From positions 124,001 through 188,000 of the forward strand of contig CANNZV010000850.1 in assembly GCA_947561585.1 (NCBI GenBank): a stretch of DNA of 64,000 nucleotides, written 5' to 3'. This DNA is from Caprella mutica. Its lineage: Eukaryota > Arthropoda > Malacostraca > Amphipoda > Caprellidae. Under the pieces are notes generated by a model. The model worked only from the letters and a program-made list of their open reading frames with translations. It was not told the DNA's origin and made no database searches. Made by a program: the position numbers and the translations under genes. Position 1 is the stretch's first letter, and each line of letters starts with the position of its first letter. Positions 23,378 to 35,667 of the stretch are shown here, piece after piece.

Positions 23378-24133
23378 ATTCCAGTATATACGGTATTAGA
23401 TATTCATTCCAGTATTCACGGTATTAGATATTCATTCCAGTATTCACGGTATTAGATATTCATTCCAGTATTGACGGTATTAGATATTCATTCCAGAATT
23501 AACGGTATTAGATATTCATTCCAGTATTAACGGTATTAGATAATCATTCCAGTATTCACGGTATTAGATATTCATTTCAGTATACACGGTATTAGATATT
23601 CATTCCAATATTATCGGTATTAGATATTCATTCCAGTATTCACGGTATTAGATATTCATTCCAGTATTAACGGTATTAGATATTCATTCCAGTATTAACG
23701 GTATTAGATATTCATTCCAGTATTCACGGTATTAGATATTCATTCCAGTATTAACGGTATTAGATATTCATTCCAGTATTCACGGTATTAGATATTCAAT
23801 CCAGTATTAACGGTATTAGATATTCATTCCAGTATACACGGTATTAGATATTCATTCCAATATTATCGGTATTAGATATTCATTCCAGTATTAACGGTAT
23901 TAGATATTCATTCCAGAATTAACGGTATTAGATATTCATTCCAGAATTAACGGTATTAGATATTCATTCCAGTATTAACGGTATTAGATAATCATTCCAA
24001 TATTATCGGTATTAGATAATCATTCCAGTATTATCGGTATTAGATATTCATTCCAGTATTAACGGTATTAGATATTCATTCCAGAATTAACGGTATTAGA
24101 TATTCATTCCAGTATTAACGGTATTAGATATTC
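23378..24133. repeat. 28-bp tandem array, 27 copies
   Basis: The unit is ATTCCAGTATTAACGGTATT followed by AGATATTC; 756 bp is exactly 27 units. The most variable site is the A/C/T at AACGG, CACGG, ATCGG, and blocks of variants recur. Confidence 0.97.
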
Positions 24134-25044
24134 ATATCTAAGATGCATGCCTACCCATGGATATCTGCCAGTGATGAATCACACTCTAGTGAGTCGTATA
24201 CTATAATGGAATACATTATTATGCAGAAGATAAGCTTATAAAGATTAGGAAAGTTACTAGGATGTCAGAGAGAAAGTAATAGAGGACATAAATTCTTTCA
24301 CATTATGTAATACACTTCAATGACCTAAAAATAAAAGAAAGTGATACAGTATTATATTTAAATTGTATATCAAATTAATTTATGTGTAAACATAGATAGA
24401 TGCATGTAATTAAACATATAAATTAGAGTTGTAATCAATTAAAACATGTTATTTTTACAATATTAGTAATAATAACGACTTTTTGAAACTCTTGCTGCAG
24501 TGTTCTCTATATTAAAATAAGTTACAATTAATACATCACCCCAAAGTTACTAATGTGGTCTGGATCCTCTCCAAATGTCTAATTGTTTAGGGATCAGAAC
24601 TTAGGTAGCAAACTTTGTGAGAGTTGATAAGAAACGGGCAGCTGTAAACTTTCTAAGAAATAGCCGTCAAAAACAAAACTATGAAGTGAAGAAATCGTTC
24701 AGGAAAGTTATTCTCTAACTTTCTGAGAGATTGATTTCGTTAAGAACACCAAGTGCTAATTCATGCTCCTTTATATTTATTTATAGATAATATATTCGGT
24801 AAAATCAAGAAGGATTTAATTTATACGGTGTGACTGAGTGGTTGACGAGTCAAATCGGAGTGGAAGGAACTTGATTGAATGAAATATAGTTTGTGGTTTT
24901 CGTTTTTTTGGGAATATCCGATTACTTTATATTATTTTAGTGTAGATATGTATTTGAATTATTGGCACTCTAAGTTTTTTTTAGTAATCTTATTCAATTA
25001 AAAATAATAATCTTTGTTATATACATCTTTGCACTCATGTAAGT
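24134..25044. other. 0.9 kb with no recognisable gene
   Basis: AT-rich sequence with nothing notable. Confidence 0.55.
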
Positions 25045-25053
25045 CCTTTCGTA

Positions 25054-25832
25054 GGGTCTATTTCATTTGGGTCGCGGTCATTTGGGTCGTAGTCATTTGG
25101 GTCCGTTTATGAATGCTTTCTCAGTTTTAAGGTTAATTTATAAAATATTTCAATATATAATGAAATTTTAATATAAAATAAACAATTAATGCCATTGTTT
25201 CCTGTTCAAATTTGGAATGTTCAGGGATTATCTGTTGAATAATTTACCTAGAACCAACAATAACATCGAAGGTTATCGTAACGCATCTTGCTTGCATCCA
25301 AACATATGGAAATTCATAGATACATTGAAAAAAGAAGAAAGTCTAGCTGCAACAAAGAAAATGCAGGTTTAATGCGGTGAGCCATTTCATGTGAAAAGAA
25401 GTACAGAGACGCTACTGTAAAGCTTCAAAATATTGTAAAACGGTACAACTCAGACGATCAATTATTGTTTTTAAAAAACATTGCCCACAATATGTGGTAA
25501 TAATTTTTTCTATACTATGAACTAATTTAAACCTTCGTGTTTAAAGCTTATTTTACCATGTTAGACGTAGGCAAACCTTTGTTTGTAAAAAATCTTATTT
25601 CTTAGAGTATGCTAAATTTTCATTGTTCAACACGTTGCGGAAGCGCATTAAGTGTTTTTTTATGTATTAAAATTTCATTAAATTTTAAAATATTCTATTA
25701 ATTAACCTTAAGACTGAGAAAACATTCAATTATACAAACGATAAATTAACTATGCATGTTTATTATACGTTTTGTAAACACGGACCCAAATGACCACGAC
25801 CCAATTGACCGCGACCCAAATGACCGAACACA
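25054..25832 (+). mobile_element. MULE (Mutator-like) DNA transposon, 779 bp, internally deleted
   Basis: A perfect 9-bp target duplication CCTTTCGTA lies at 25045-25053 and 25833-25841. The inverted ends exceed 150 bp; their outer part is a short repeat of the form GGTCATTTGGGTCGCGGTCA and the inner part shares TTCTCAGTTTTAAGGTTAAT with its inverse (TTCTCAGTCTTAAGGTTAAT). A 9-bp duplication is a hallmark of the Mutator superfamily. The interior encodes the C-terminal part of a MULE transposase, now broken. The element is therefore an internal-deletion derivative of an autonomous copy. Confidence 0.88.
25238..25500 (+). pseudogene. MULE transposase C-terminal relic (broken)
   Basis: The first frame (25238-25372) contains PRTNNNIEGYRNASC, then HPNIWKFIDTLKKEESL, then a stop. 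A shifted frame (25420-25500) contains KLQNIVKRYNSDDQLLFLKN followed by IAHNMW and a stop. In animal MULE transposases that accompany FLYWCH-type proteins, the C-terminus has the order R-T-N-N-x-x-E-G, then H-P-x-x-W-K-F, then a region ending in a L-x-x-I-A-H-N-like segment. The order and spacing here agree. The catalytic DDE domain and zinc finger are absent, so nothing functional remains. Confidence 0.78.
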
Positions 25833-25841
25833 CCTTTCGTA

Positions 25842-26287
25842 TATAGTATAACACTTAATAAATGGACTTTATATATACGAAGAATCAAGAGGCAAATATA
25901 TACCTCCAAAATATTAAAATTTAAATACGTCTATTTACAACTACACACTTTGAACTGCGTGAATCAATTTAAAATATCAGTACGAAACCATGGCGTAGTT
26001 TCAGGCAAAATAATGGTATTTTGCTTTTGATCCAATACAAGGTTCAGTTATTGGCATAATAAGATTTACATTCAAACTAGATGGAATTTTGATTGACGAT
26101 AAATTGGATTTTGATCAAACTGTCAGGTCGCATCATTGGATTGCGGACAGAATATGAATGCAATGTTTGATTTTTGGTCGCTAAAAGCTGATAGGAATAT
26201 TTGTTTTTCGCAAAGAAAATAAAACAAAAATATATATTCTTGTTAGCTAAGGAATTTATGATATGTTTATCCATACTTTATCATTAT
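25842..26287. other. No recognisable gene
   Basis: AT-rich; a 65-codon minus-strand frame has no domain. Confidence 0.55.
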
Positions 26288-26445
26288 GGTTGTGACAATA
26301 TGCTTTAAAATCATAGATCTTTAATATATTATAGACGTAGAGAATTAAAGAGTTCTGCACCTGCGGTATATAGTATTCGATACCATTTCATTTCTTCTAA
26401 GACATTCTTAAGATCTACCATTTTGAAAGCATATTATCACAACCC
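26288..26445. mobile_element. MITE with GGGTTGTGACAATAT-type ends, copy 2
   Basis: Left GGTTGTGACAATATGCTTTA and right (reverse) GGGTTGTGATAATATGCTTT are inverted for about 35 bp, including ATCTT near the inner edge. The 158-bp element has no coding sequence. Superfamily is not assigned; no clear target duplication. Confidence 0.78.
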
Positions 26446-26783
26446 TGGAAATGAGTAATAATTACTGTATAATGATTAGATAGAATATTTTCTCCGTAAA
26501 GGTATAGATTGTGAATAGAGTGATTAAATATTATGTAAATTTCGTATGAGTATTTTTTTTAAATATGATAAAAAATCTAGTGTAACTCATAATATAATAT
26601 ATGAATTGATGATAAGGGCAAATATGAAATGTATATTCATATATAATTCTGTGTTTAGTGTGTTTGTTCCTGTCCGATCCGTGAGTTTGTCCGTGTGTTT
26701 ATTTAGCTGTTCGATGCATCCATTTATCTTGTAACGGTCCAACGCCAGGCATAACTTCCCTGAGGGATACCAGGAGATACGGA

Positions 26784-26975
26784 GGGATACAATAAGTGGA
26801 TACGCGTGAGCGACACAAAGGGATGCAATAAGTGGAGCAGTGTGAGGGATGTGAATGGATGCAATAGATGGAACAGTGTGAGAGATGTGAAGGGATGCAG
26901 TAAGTTGAGCATTGTGAGTGATGTAAAGGGATGCTATAAGTAGAGTATCATGAGTAATGTGAAGGGATGCAATGA
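26784..26975. repeat. 36-bp tandem repeat, about 5 copies
   Basis: The unit contains GGGATGCAATAAGTGGAGCA followed by GTGTGAGGGATGTGAA. Copies are diverged 10-25%, so the array is old. Confidence 0.92.
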
Positions 26976-28064
26976 TTACAGTTGAATGTTAAAACTAAAT
27001 GGGGATACGGTGACGGACGTCATCTTTGTCACTGTACCTAATTTCTTAATAAGAATGTTATATTCAATACTATTCTATTCTTTATTAAAAAATATCATAA
27101 CTAATTTTATAACAAATAATAAAATAGTACAAAAAACACATAGCCAAAATTTGAAAATTTAAGATTTCGTCCCCTTGTTAAAGTTCAAAGATCGAACATA
27201 CATTTGTTCAAGAATATACATTTGTATATTCAAGACTAATATACAAATTATATCAAATTTGCATAATGTACATTGAGTATACAGATGTAAATATAAATTA
27301 GTAATTTACATAGTGCAATTTGATTAAGGTATGTTAATTAAATTGTAAAACGAGTATTTTATGCCATTCGAATATTATTTCTTAATTACCTCAGGAAATG
27401 ATTTAATCATTAGCTTCCAAATGTGATATTTACCCTCGCTCAGAATAAAATTATCTTAATTGACTTGCCGCAGTTTTACTGGGTGAGTTTGCTCTCTAAT
27501 TGAGAGCTTTATTACACTGTATCAATTAAAATAACTCTCTGTGAAGAAAATTAGTTGATTTTTGAAGTGAATTGGTTTCAATGAAAAGAATTGTAGATAG
27601 TTTCGGGTTTTTCAATTGAGTAAAATTATATTTATCATGATTTTAAATTCTATTTTTTATAATATATTTTTTCAGCGTATCGAAATTGTGGAACTATCCA
27701 ATAACTCGAAACTAACCCTAAATTGAATTGGTAAGTGTAAATATAATTTAAAGTTTTATGTTTATTATCGGTATTCAATACTAGATTTCAAGTGAGTTTC
27801 AAAATTTCAAATAAGACATTTTTATATTTCAAATTATTTGTTTCTATATACATTTTATTCTAGTGATTCACATATCAATTTGTAACGTACAAAATATTTA
27901 GAATCAGGAATAACATGTATTCCCTCATATTTGTAGATCAATATTTATGGACTACAGATAGTTCATGTACAGTATAATTTTATATTGTACATATGCCAGA
28001 TAAATCCAGGCAAGCGTCATATTGGTGAAACATATAATAGTTTTCTTCTCCATTCATTCTTATA
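26976..28064. other. 1.1 kb with no recognisable gene
   Basis: AT-rich sequence with no obvious repeat. Confidence 0.55.
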
Positions 28065-28358
28065 ATAATCAAGTTTTCATAATCAAGTTTTCATAATCAA
28101 GTTTTCATAATCAAGTTTTCATAATCAAGTTTTCATAATCAAGTTTTCATAATCAAGTTTTCATAATCAAGTTTTCATAATCAAGTTTTCATAATCAAGT
28201 TTTCATAATCAAGTTTTCATAATCAAGTTTTCATATTCAAGTTTTCATAATCAAGTTTTCATAATCAAGTTTTCATAATCAAGTTTTCATAATCAAGTTT
28301 TCATAATCAAGTTTTCATAATCAAGTTTTCATAATCAAGTTTTCATAATCAAGTTTTC
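28065..28358. repeat. 14-bp tandem array, 21 copies, almost perfect
   Basis: The unit ATAATCAAGTTTTC is repeated 21 times (294 bp) with essentially one substitution (ATATTC at about 28234). This near identity points to recent expansion or ongoing homogenisation. Confidence 0.97.
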
Positions 28359-29710
28359 TATAAAGTATCAAATTAATTAATCAATTTTCTGTAAATAAAA
28401 TATTCCCTTCTAGATCGAGTTCAATTTCAATCTATTATTTTTTGTTGATAATTGAGGTATTCCCATATGTGCGAGATTCCATATATTCGATATTCCAAAT
28501 ATTCGGGATTCCACTGTATTTTTAGATCAAATATTTGAGTTAACATCCAATTCGAATAGAATTGAAATATATTTCACTGAAATTTTTGAGTCGCTATATT
28601 TTTCGGAGTGATCTTCCAACCCACATAGCGTATGAGAATTGTATTGCCTTTTCTGTCTATTCTTCAATAAATGTACATAAATACATTTTACTTAGTTACT
28701 ATCATATGATGAATAAAAAATTATTAAATATAAAATAATAAAATGGAATAAAAACTTTTTTTTTCATTATAGTGACGGCAAGTTAATCAATTTTATTAAT
28801 TAATTATATCATTCATGTTCTGGAAGAATGAACTATCCAGGCCAATTAATGATATTGCAATTAATTAGATCAAATGCATCTATATTGGAAAATATTTTCT
28901 TGATATAATTAAATATATTTTTATGTATGTATCAATCTTATTCGAATTTGATACTTAAGCTAGTGAATAAAAACAATTTTATCTTTACTTTTTTTACAAT
29001 GAATTATTATTCATATAATAGAATAAGCCAGGAATGTGTGTTTTTTTACTGAATATTTGGTAAATAATTTTTAGCTAAAAAATATATGAATAAAAAAGTG
29101 TAATTTAGATTTTCTGAAGAACAATGAGTGTTCTTTGAAATTTGATTCATTATTGGCACATTGATATTGCAATTGACCAGAAGTTAAAATATTCTACAAT
29201 TGTTTTAGGATTCTTGAAAGTTAATATTGGTTGAAAATGTTGATTTTTATGTAGATATTTAGGATACAAAATATCGTACATGTATGAACATATATTCATG
29301 TATGAATAGTTTCATCGTGGTGACTTGCTAAAATTCTTGGGGACATTCCGAAGCATTCTGCAATTTGAGCAGCTGTTCCTATCATCGATAACAATATGTA
29401 TGTATATGTGAAATATGGTTATCGATGAAATGGGTATGACGTAAATATTTGTCTATGTTTACATGTAACATTCCAAGAATCAAACGTAAATGCAATAATT
29501 TCACAATTCCATTGAATTTAAATGATCTTTATTGCATAAAAATATTTACGTTAGATATTCATGCATTCTGTGCTTTTTTCATTACGATGTAAATCCTGTC
29601 ATAATTAGTTATGAATTATCGGATAGTTAACCTGCAGGCCAAATATGAATACCAATAAAAATAACGAGTTCAAATGTTAAATTTTATATAAATTTCTATG
29701 ACTGATATCC
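28359..29710. other. 1.35 kb with no supported gene
   Basis: AT-rich. On the minus strand at about 29300-29390 a short frame reads GTAAQIAECFGMSPRIL, which resembles a transposase-type helix-turn-helix, but it is only some 30 codons long and is not called as a gene. Confidence 0.5.
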
Positions 29711-29816
29711 AGGCAAGAAGGAATTATCCCTTGGATATCAAGGGAATAGCCCAGGATTAAATCCTCCTTGCATGGGATATTTACACTATATCCCAGGAAA
29801 AAATTCTTCTTGCTTG
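29711..29816. mobile_element. Inverted-repeat element, AAGGAGGATTTATTCCTGGG family, copy 2
   Basis: Outer arms GGCAAGAAGGAATTATCC and (reverse) CAAGAAGAATTTTTTCCTGG enclose a second inner pair ending AATCCTCCTTGC. It is the same family as 16211-16304. Confidence 0.72.
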
Positions 29817-31690
29817 GAAAATGTGGAAATGCCCGATAATTCATTAATTACCCTATAAGTAAGAAACATTATGATAGGCTTATCCCAGTTAGAAATAAGT
29901 GTAGCCTCTTCGAAAGCCACCAATGACACTGTATACCGATATTCATCGAAACTACTAGACCAATTTTTAACTGTGATAGAATTTTTTTGTCATTTTCCTT
30001 CTGGAAAGTACGATATGTTATCAGTTAAGGTGAGATAAAGATAACACTAACGTCGCTGCTCTTTGTGTAGTGATTTATGAAGATGGTTGAAGAGCAGACG
30101 CATCTGGTTCAGTGACACAATCATCAGATGGAATATTCTGCATAATTCACACTTTGAATGATGGAATAGATTGATGAAATGGGGATAATATATTATATCC
30201 ATGGATGCAACAGTATATTATTATTATAGAATCTTATATAAATATAAACAAATATTATATCATACATGCATGGGTGATAATATTTCAATCCATATAATAT
30301 GTGTGATTATCTTGCCCATAATTTTCTTCATATATTATAAAATTAATAATAATCATATGCGTGGTTTTAATGCATTGGCTTACAGTGCCTAGTGGTCGAT
30401 TTTCGATAATTGAATAAATAATAATTCGACAATAGGATAAATTTTAGATAATAAGTAATAAAAATATATTACGAAATGCATGTTAGAAGGAAGAAGGACA
30501 CGGGACCCTATTTTTATGTATTTCATCAGTTGGATTGTTTTTCGTTTCCTGTAGGACATCTGATTCTCCTATGAAATAGGATATTTCTTATTTTTAGGTT
30601 TTTCTATTCCAACCATTAGAATAGTATATAAAATATATGATATTCGTTCTTAAATAAATTTTGTTTGACCAAAGCAAAATTTAAGTTATATACTACAATA
30701 CACTTGGATATTATATTTATATATACCTAATGTAAATTTATTGCACCTTATAATAATAAACAAACAATTAATAATTATCACCCGAGTTTAATGTTATTCA
30801 TAACATACGTGCTGATGAAAAGCAAACACAGTATCTAAATACCTTCTCTACGTAATTAATAGCAATGTTATTGTGCAGGTAGGAGGATATTAAATCTAAG
30901 ACTTGCATGGCTCTGGTTTATTGCTGGCAGTTTGCAGGCATGAATAGGTATTCTGTAATGCATTTAATAAAATATACTTCAGGTAATATTATAACTATAG
31001 TATTAGTAATTATTTATCTGATTATACAGTAATCTTATTATACCTACTAATAAGTATTACAATTGATATTCAAATTTAAGTTGGTAAAATCTGTGATTTT
31101 CGGCACTTTTTCTTGCGGACTTCGAGCAGAACCGTCGATTCTTGAAGGTACGTTTACAAAGACCATAAATTAATTCATTTAAATTATTACCACCGATAGT
31201 ATAGTTATCTAAAGAATTAACCGATATTTCCCAACACTTTTACAGGTACCGATATTATCGTTGTATTACCATTCTATTATCGACACCCCTTTGCTATAAT
31301 AAAATTCACACAGAAGGTAAATATTATAATGTGACTGGACGTTAATTAGAATGAAGTTAAGAAATGTAATTAATAAATGAACAGCAAAGATATGTAATTG
31401 ATAGAATTGCTTCTTTTTATTGTATTGAAAGGTATTTAATTAGCTGCTGTCATCATTATAAACTAATTAGCGTTCCTTCGGTTGACGTTAATTATATACT
31501 CTTGATTTGATTATTAAATTGAATAAATTAGACATTAAATATTGTCGAAGAGATTATAAAATTATCAATTGATAATAATATTTCAATAGCTATTTATTTC
31601 TTTATAAAGTGGTTTCTAAGGTTTAATTATAAAACTTAATTAAATCGATCTTTTATCTATATACCATTTTAACCATATATAATACCTATA
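29817..31690. other. 1.9 kb with no recognisable gene
   Basis: AT-rich; the 63-codon frame at 30201-30392 is Ile/Tyr-rich and probably arises by chance. Confidence 0.55.
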
Positions 31691-31850
31691 AAGTTATGGT
31701 GGGATTATAGAAGATTATGGTTGGTCTCCTCTTAATCTTCTATGGCCCTTACACATAATTTATATTATATTTTTTTAATAACCAAACTTTTGAAAGGTAT
31801 ATTTTAGAGTTCCCCATGTTAATCTCCTAAAGCCCCACCATAATTTTCTT
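31691..31850. mobile_element. GGTGGGGCTATAGAAGATTA family, copy 2
   Basis: Left arm AAGTTATGGTGGGATTATAG pairs with CTTAATCTTCTATGGCCC at about 31731-31748, and a further arm AATCTCCTAAAGCCCCACCA lies at about 31821-31840. One arm seems duplicated. Confidence 0.65.
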
Positions 31851-32131
31851 ACTGGGTTATAATCCTTGATCATTTTTAAATATTATGACAATAATTTGGT
31901 CCCATTCTTTAAGTCATTAAAATGTTCAATTTCCATTAAATATAATAATTACGCCATTAAGCTTGAGTTTTATATCCATCGAAATTAATCGAGTTAATTA
32001 AGATATAATTTAATTAATCATAATGTCATTATCCCCAATCGAATAAAATATTAGACACTGATTAGGAGTAATTAAATTAAATGTTTCGATATTTTCTTTC
32101 AATTATGAAGCCATCCATTATAAGCTTGAGA

Positions 32132-32345
32132 CTTGAAATAGAATATAATGCTCTTGAAATAGAATATAATGCTCTTGAAATAGAATATAATTCTCTTGAA
32201 ATAGAATATACTGCTATTGAAATAGAATATACTGCTCTTGAAATAGAATATACTGCTATTGAAATAGAATATAATGCTCTTGAAATAGAATATACTGCTC
32301 TTGAAATAGAATATACTGCTCTTGAAATAGAATATACTGCTCTTA
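32132..32345. repeat. 21-bp tandem repeat, 10 copies
   Basis: The unit contains CTTGAAATAGAATATAATGC. In one + frame (32081-32350) it reads as the heptapeptide LEIEYNA or IEIEYTA ten times after 25 unique codons. A 21-bp period keeps the frame open by default. No domain or signal peptide supports a gene. Confidence 0.93.
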
Positions 32346-32396
32346 ATTAATGAAATGTTCTTAATTTTAATGAAATAATAAATTGATAGTCTAATA

Positions 32397-33052
32397 CAGT
32401 TAAACTCCTCTATAATGAAATCCTGTATAGTGAATGAATTTAAAGTCATTAGTTAGGAAGTAGTCTCTATAGTGAATAAATTTGGTTAATAATTGTCTTT
32501 TTTTTTAAACTAATTGCTATTATATTAATGGCGAATATTGTATTTCATGAATATTGGATTAATAACACGAAAAATAGATAAGTTTTACAACAAAATTATT
32601 CATTAATGTACTGAAATAACTCCAAAATAATATAAGTAATTCAAGTATCACAGTTGTAGCGGGTTGGAGTGCACCCTGTAGATTCTCTTCTCTAACTGCT
32701 AAACAACCTAGGAGTGGTGGGAGAGGAATTCTCCAACTGTCTGGATGATGGAGATGTGGTCTCCTTCCACTCCCTATTTGAAGTCTATGATTTTTTGTGC
32801 TTCGATAGTTTTGGAAAAGAAACTCTAGGCTACAAACCACAAACATTTTAAAGAATTTGTGCGCTTTTCAATTATTAACGTGTTACAATTAGTAAATTTA
32901 ATTGTTTAATGTAACTATACCAGACTGCGGGTTAATTTTTGCTTTATTTCCTTCTATATTATTTAATCAATTTATAGTTTTATTGGGCAGAGGATTCTCT
33001 CTGCGGTCTTTACATTTACTATACAGGATTTCATTATAAAGGAATTCTACTG
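32397..33052. mobile_element. Pogo/Tigger-like element, copy 5 (656 bp)
   Basis: The left end after TA is CAGTTAAACTCCTCTATAAT followed by GAAATCCTGTATAGTGAAT. The right end, in reverse, is CAGTAGAATTCCTTTATAAT followed by GAAATCCTGTATAGTAAAT. The two ends match over about 40 bp. It is the longest copy of the family here and includes a less AT-rich stretch (32655-32785, minus-strand frame without a domain). No transposase is recognised. Confidence 0.78.
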
Positions 33053-33856
33053 GTATATGATTAGGTAATATAATATACAATTTATCCATGATTGCAAAAT
33101 TTTTATTCAGTATATTTAGTTATAAAATATAGGTTACCTACCTTAAAAGCGGGTTAGCAGTCTTCTGGGCCTTATACTAATGGTAATCTATACAAGAATT
33201 TTTTTTGTGTGTTCTTGGATAGATTTTTTAATTGAAAATTAGTAAACCATTCGATATATTTGCATTCGACAGATCATATATAATATATATAGCAATAGTA
33301 ATATACATAAACATACGCACCGATGGCTTCTAAATTAGCATAATGCTATTTAGTTTGGACTACATCTCATATATATTCAAAGGCACAGAACTTATCCACC
33401 TTTGAAATGGTAATGAAGAAAGTCTGTTTTGATAACCGGGGAGTTATACTTCCAATATTATGATTCTGGGGATTATTGTATTGAAGTTAGTTAGGAAGTG
33501 TACAGTTTGATATTTTGTGTTATTCGAGTGAGTTTCAAAAATATTTGTATTTTGTGATTTATATAATTAATATATTCTTAGATATTTATGAATGAAATGA
33601 ATGAAAAGTTACATTTTGTTTGATCAAACAAAAAAATAACTCAAAAGTAAGAAAAAACACTGTTTTTTTTCATATACCTATATCTTTATATGTAAGGCTA
33701 ATATATATGAGAGAATATACAAGCAAATATAGTGTATGTACATAGTATGTTCTGAAACCTATTTAACACAGTGACTGCTTGTTGTTATAAATATATAATT
33801 AACTATATGTGCCATTCCATATTTAAAAATCTACTTAAAAACAAAATCATTTCGAA
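33053..33856. other. 0.8 kb with no recognisable gene
   Basis: AT-rich sequence; nothing notable. Confidence 0.55.
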
Positions 33857-34735
33857 GTCAGAGTCGCTTGTAGAAGTAGGTATGAACACTGTATCACCTT
33901 CTGTGTACCATCGGTGTCATTTTGACGTCAAACCCGCTAGTAGAAGTAGGTATCGACACTGTATCACCTTCTGTGTGCCATTGGTGTCATTTTGACGTCA
34001 GAGTCGCTATTTGAAGTAGGTATGGACACTGTATAACCTTCTGTGTACCATCGGTGTCATTTTGACGTCAAACCCGCTAGTAGAAGTAGGTATCGACACT
34101 GTATCACCTTCTGTGTGCCATTGGTGTCATTTTGACGTCAGAGTCGCTATTAGAAGTAGGTATGGACACTGTATAACCTTCTGTGTACCATCGGTGTCTT
34201 TTTGACGTCAAACACGCTAGTAGAAGTAGGTATCGACACTGTATAACCTTCTGTGTACCATCGGTGTCATTTTGACGTCAAACACGCTAGTAGAAGTAGG
34301 TATCGACACTGTATAACCTTCTGTGTACCATCGGTGTCATTTTGACGTCAGATTCGCTAGTAGAAGTAGGTATCGACACTGTATCACCTTCTGTGTACCA
34401 TTGGTGTCATTTTAAAGTCAGATTCGCTAGTAGAAGTAGGTATGGACACTGTATCACCTTCTGTGTACCATTGGTGTCATTTTGACGTCAGAGTCGCTAG
34501 TAGGAGTAGGTGTTGACACTGTATCACCTTCTGTGTACCATTGGTGTCATTTTGACGTCAGAGTCGCTAGTAGGAGTAGGTGTTGACACTGTATCACCTT
34601 CTGTGTACCATTGGTGTCATTTTGACGTCAGAGTCGCTAGTAGGAGTAGGTGTTGACACTGTATCACCTTCTGTGTACCATTGGTGTCATATTGACGTCA
34701 GAGTCGCTAGTAGAAGTAGGTAATAACACTGTATC
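33857..34735. repeat. 70-bp tandem array, about 12.5 copies
   Basis: The unit contains GTCGCTAGTAGAAGTAGGTA, GACACTGTATCACCTTCTGT and CATTTTGACGTCAGA. Units alternate between AAACCCGC and GAGTCGC subtypes in the left half (a 140-bp dimer), then become more uniform (TAGGAGTAGGTGTTGACACT) on the right. Each unit holds the palindrome TGACGTCA, identical to a CRE/CREB consensus. Confidence 0.96.
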
Positions 34736-35403
34736 CCTATCTGAGGACCAAACCAACAACTAGATATATATCGTAATCTCTCCAATTCGTCACCGTAACT
34801 TATCCTCCAAATTACAAGCAATCATATTTGGTATGAAATAAGTTGAGCGAGTGGAGCAAAGTAAACACATGTAAGCTGTGCAAATATGGGTTACTTTGGT
34901 ATGCAGGCCCCAATGCAGTTTCTGTTTTATTAGAGTCGTGTTACTCCGCCTCTATTGCATTTACCAAAGGAAATAGTGGGATAAACGTGTTGCTTTTCAT
35001 TGCTATATTGATAGTTGCGTATGATAATGACAGTATTTTGTTGAAGAGATTTATTATATGAATTCAGACTGGTAAAATAGTTACAAATAAAAGGGTTTAA
35101 AAATATATCTGAATGAATCTAATCTAAATATCTAATCAAGCCAATTCAGTCGCCTACATTGGGAAATTGAGGGGAATGAATATGGAAAACTATAGATTTT
35201 TTAATTTATATAAACATTAAAAGGAAATAATACTAAATTTATTAATAACTGTTTAAATATTAGTTATTTAATAGTTATTAGTTAATGATAACATGTTAAT
35301 GATTAACCCTAATTCATATTCATAGTAAACTGAATATAGTAATTATCAATAAAATGGAAAATAATGTTTTGGTATTTTTTAAAGTTTCAAATCTTGTATC
35401 ATT
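34736..35403. other. No supported gene
   Basis: A 72-codon frame (34843-35061, starting at TTG) has a hydrophobic stretch but no known motif. It is less AT-rich than its surroundings but I cannot support it as a gene. Confidence 0.5.
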
Positions 35404-35412
35404 GTTTTATTT

Positions 35413-35667
35413 GGTACACGTAAAACTGTCAGGTGGAAAACTGCCTGTCACTTACTGGCAATTTAATGACTTTAGTTACTAATAATATTAGTAATAAAGT
35501 AACTTGAATATCCATTAACGAAATGAAATTAAAATGTTCTCAGAATGTGTTTATAACTAAATGATATTTCAGAAAAAATATACATAAATTGACAGTAAGT
35601 GACTGGCAGTTTTCCACCTGACCGTTTTCCACCTGGCAGTTTTCCACCTGGCAGTTTTCCGGACACC
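35413..35667. mobile_element. MULE-type MITE, 255 bp, with 9-bp target duplication
   Basis: GTTTTATTT flanks both sides (35404-35412 and 35668-35676), a perfect 9-bp duplication. The left end GGTACACGTAAAACTGTCAG and the reverse of the right end, GGTGTCCGGAAAACTGCCAG, are inverted. Inside, the terminal repeat carries a short tandem motif CAGGTGGAAAACTGC (three copies on the right, about two on the left), so this is a second element here with MULE duplication length and satellite-like ends. No coding sequence. Confidence 0.85.

Noticed and set aside
24828..24875. GTGTGACTGAGTGGTTGACG, reminiscent of a tRNA D-arm (tRNA or SINE head)
   Set aside because: No acceptor pairing, anticodon arm or T-loop follows.
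32081..32350. 89-codon frame with LEIEYNA heptads (coiled-coil-like)
   Set aside because: A 21-bp repeat keeps its frame by default; no start context, domain or neighbouring exon supports it.
34843..35061. 72-codon frame with a hydrophobic stretch
   Set aside because: Starts at TTG, has no motif, and nothing around it suggests exons.
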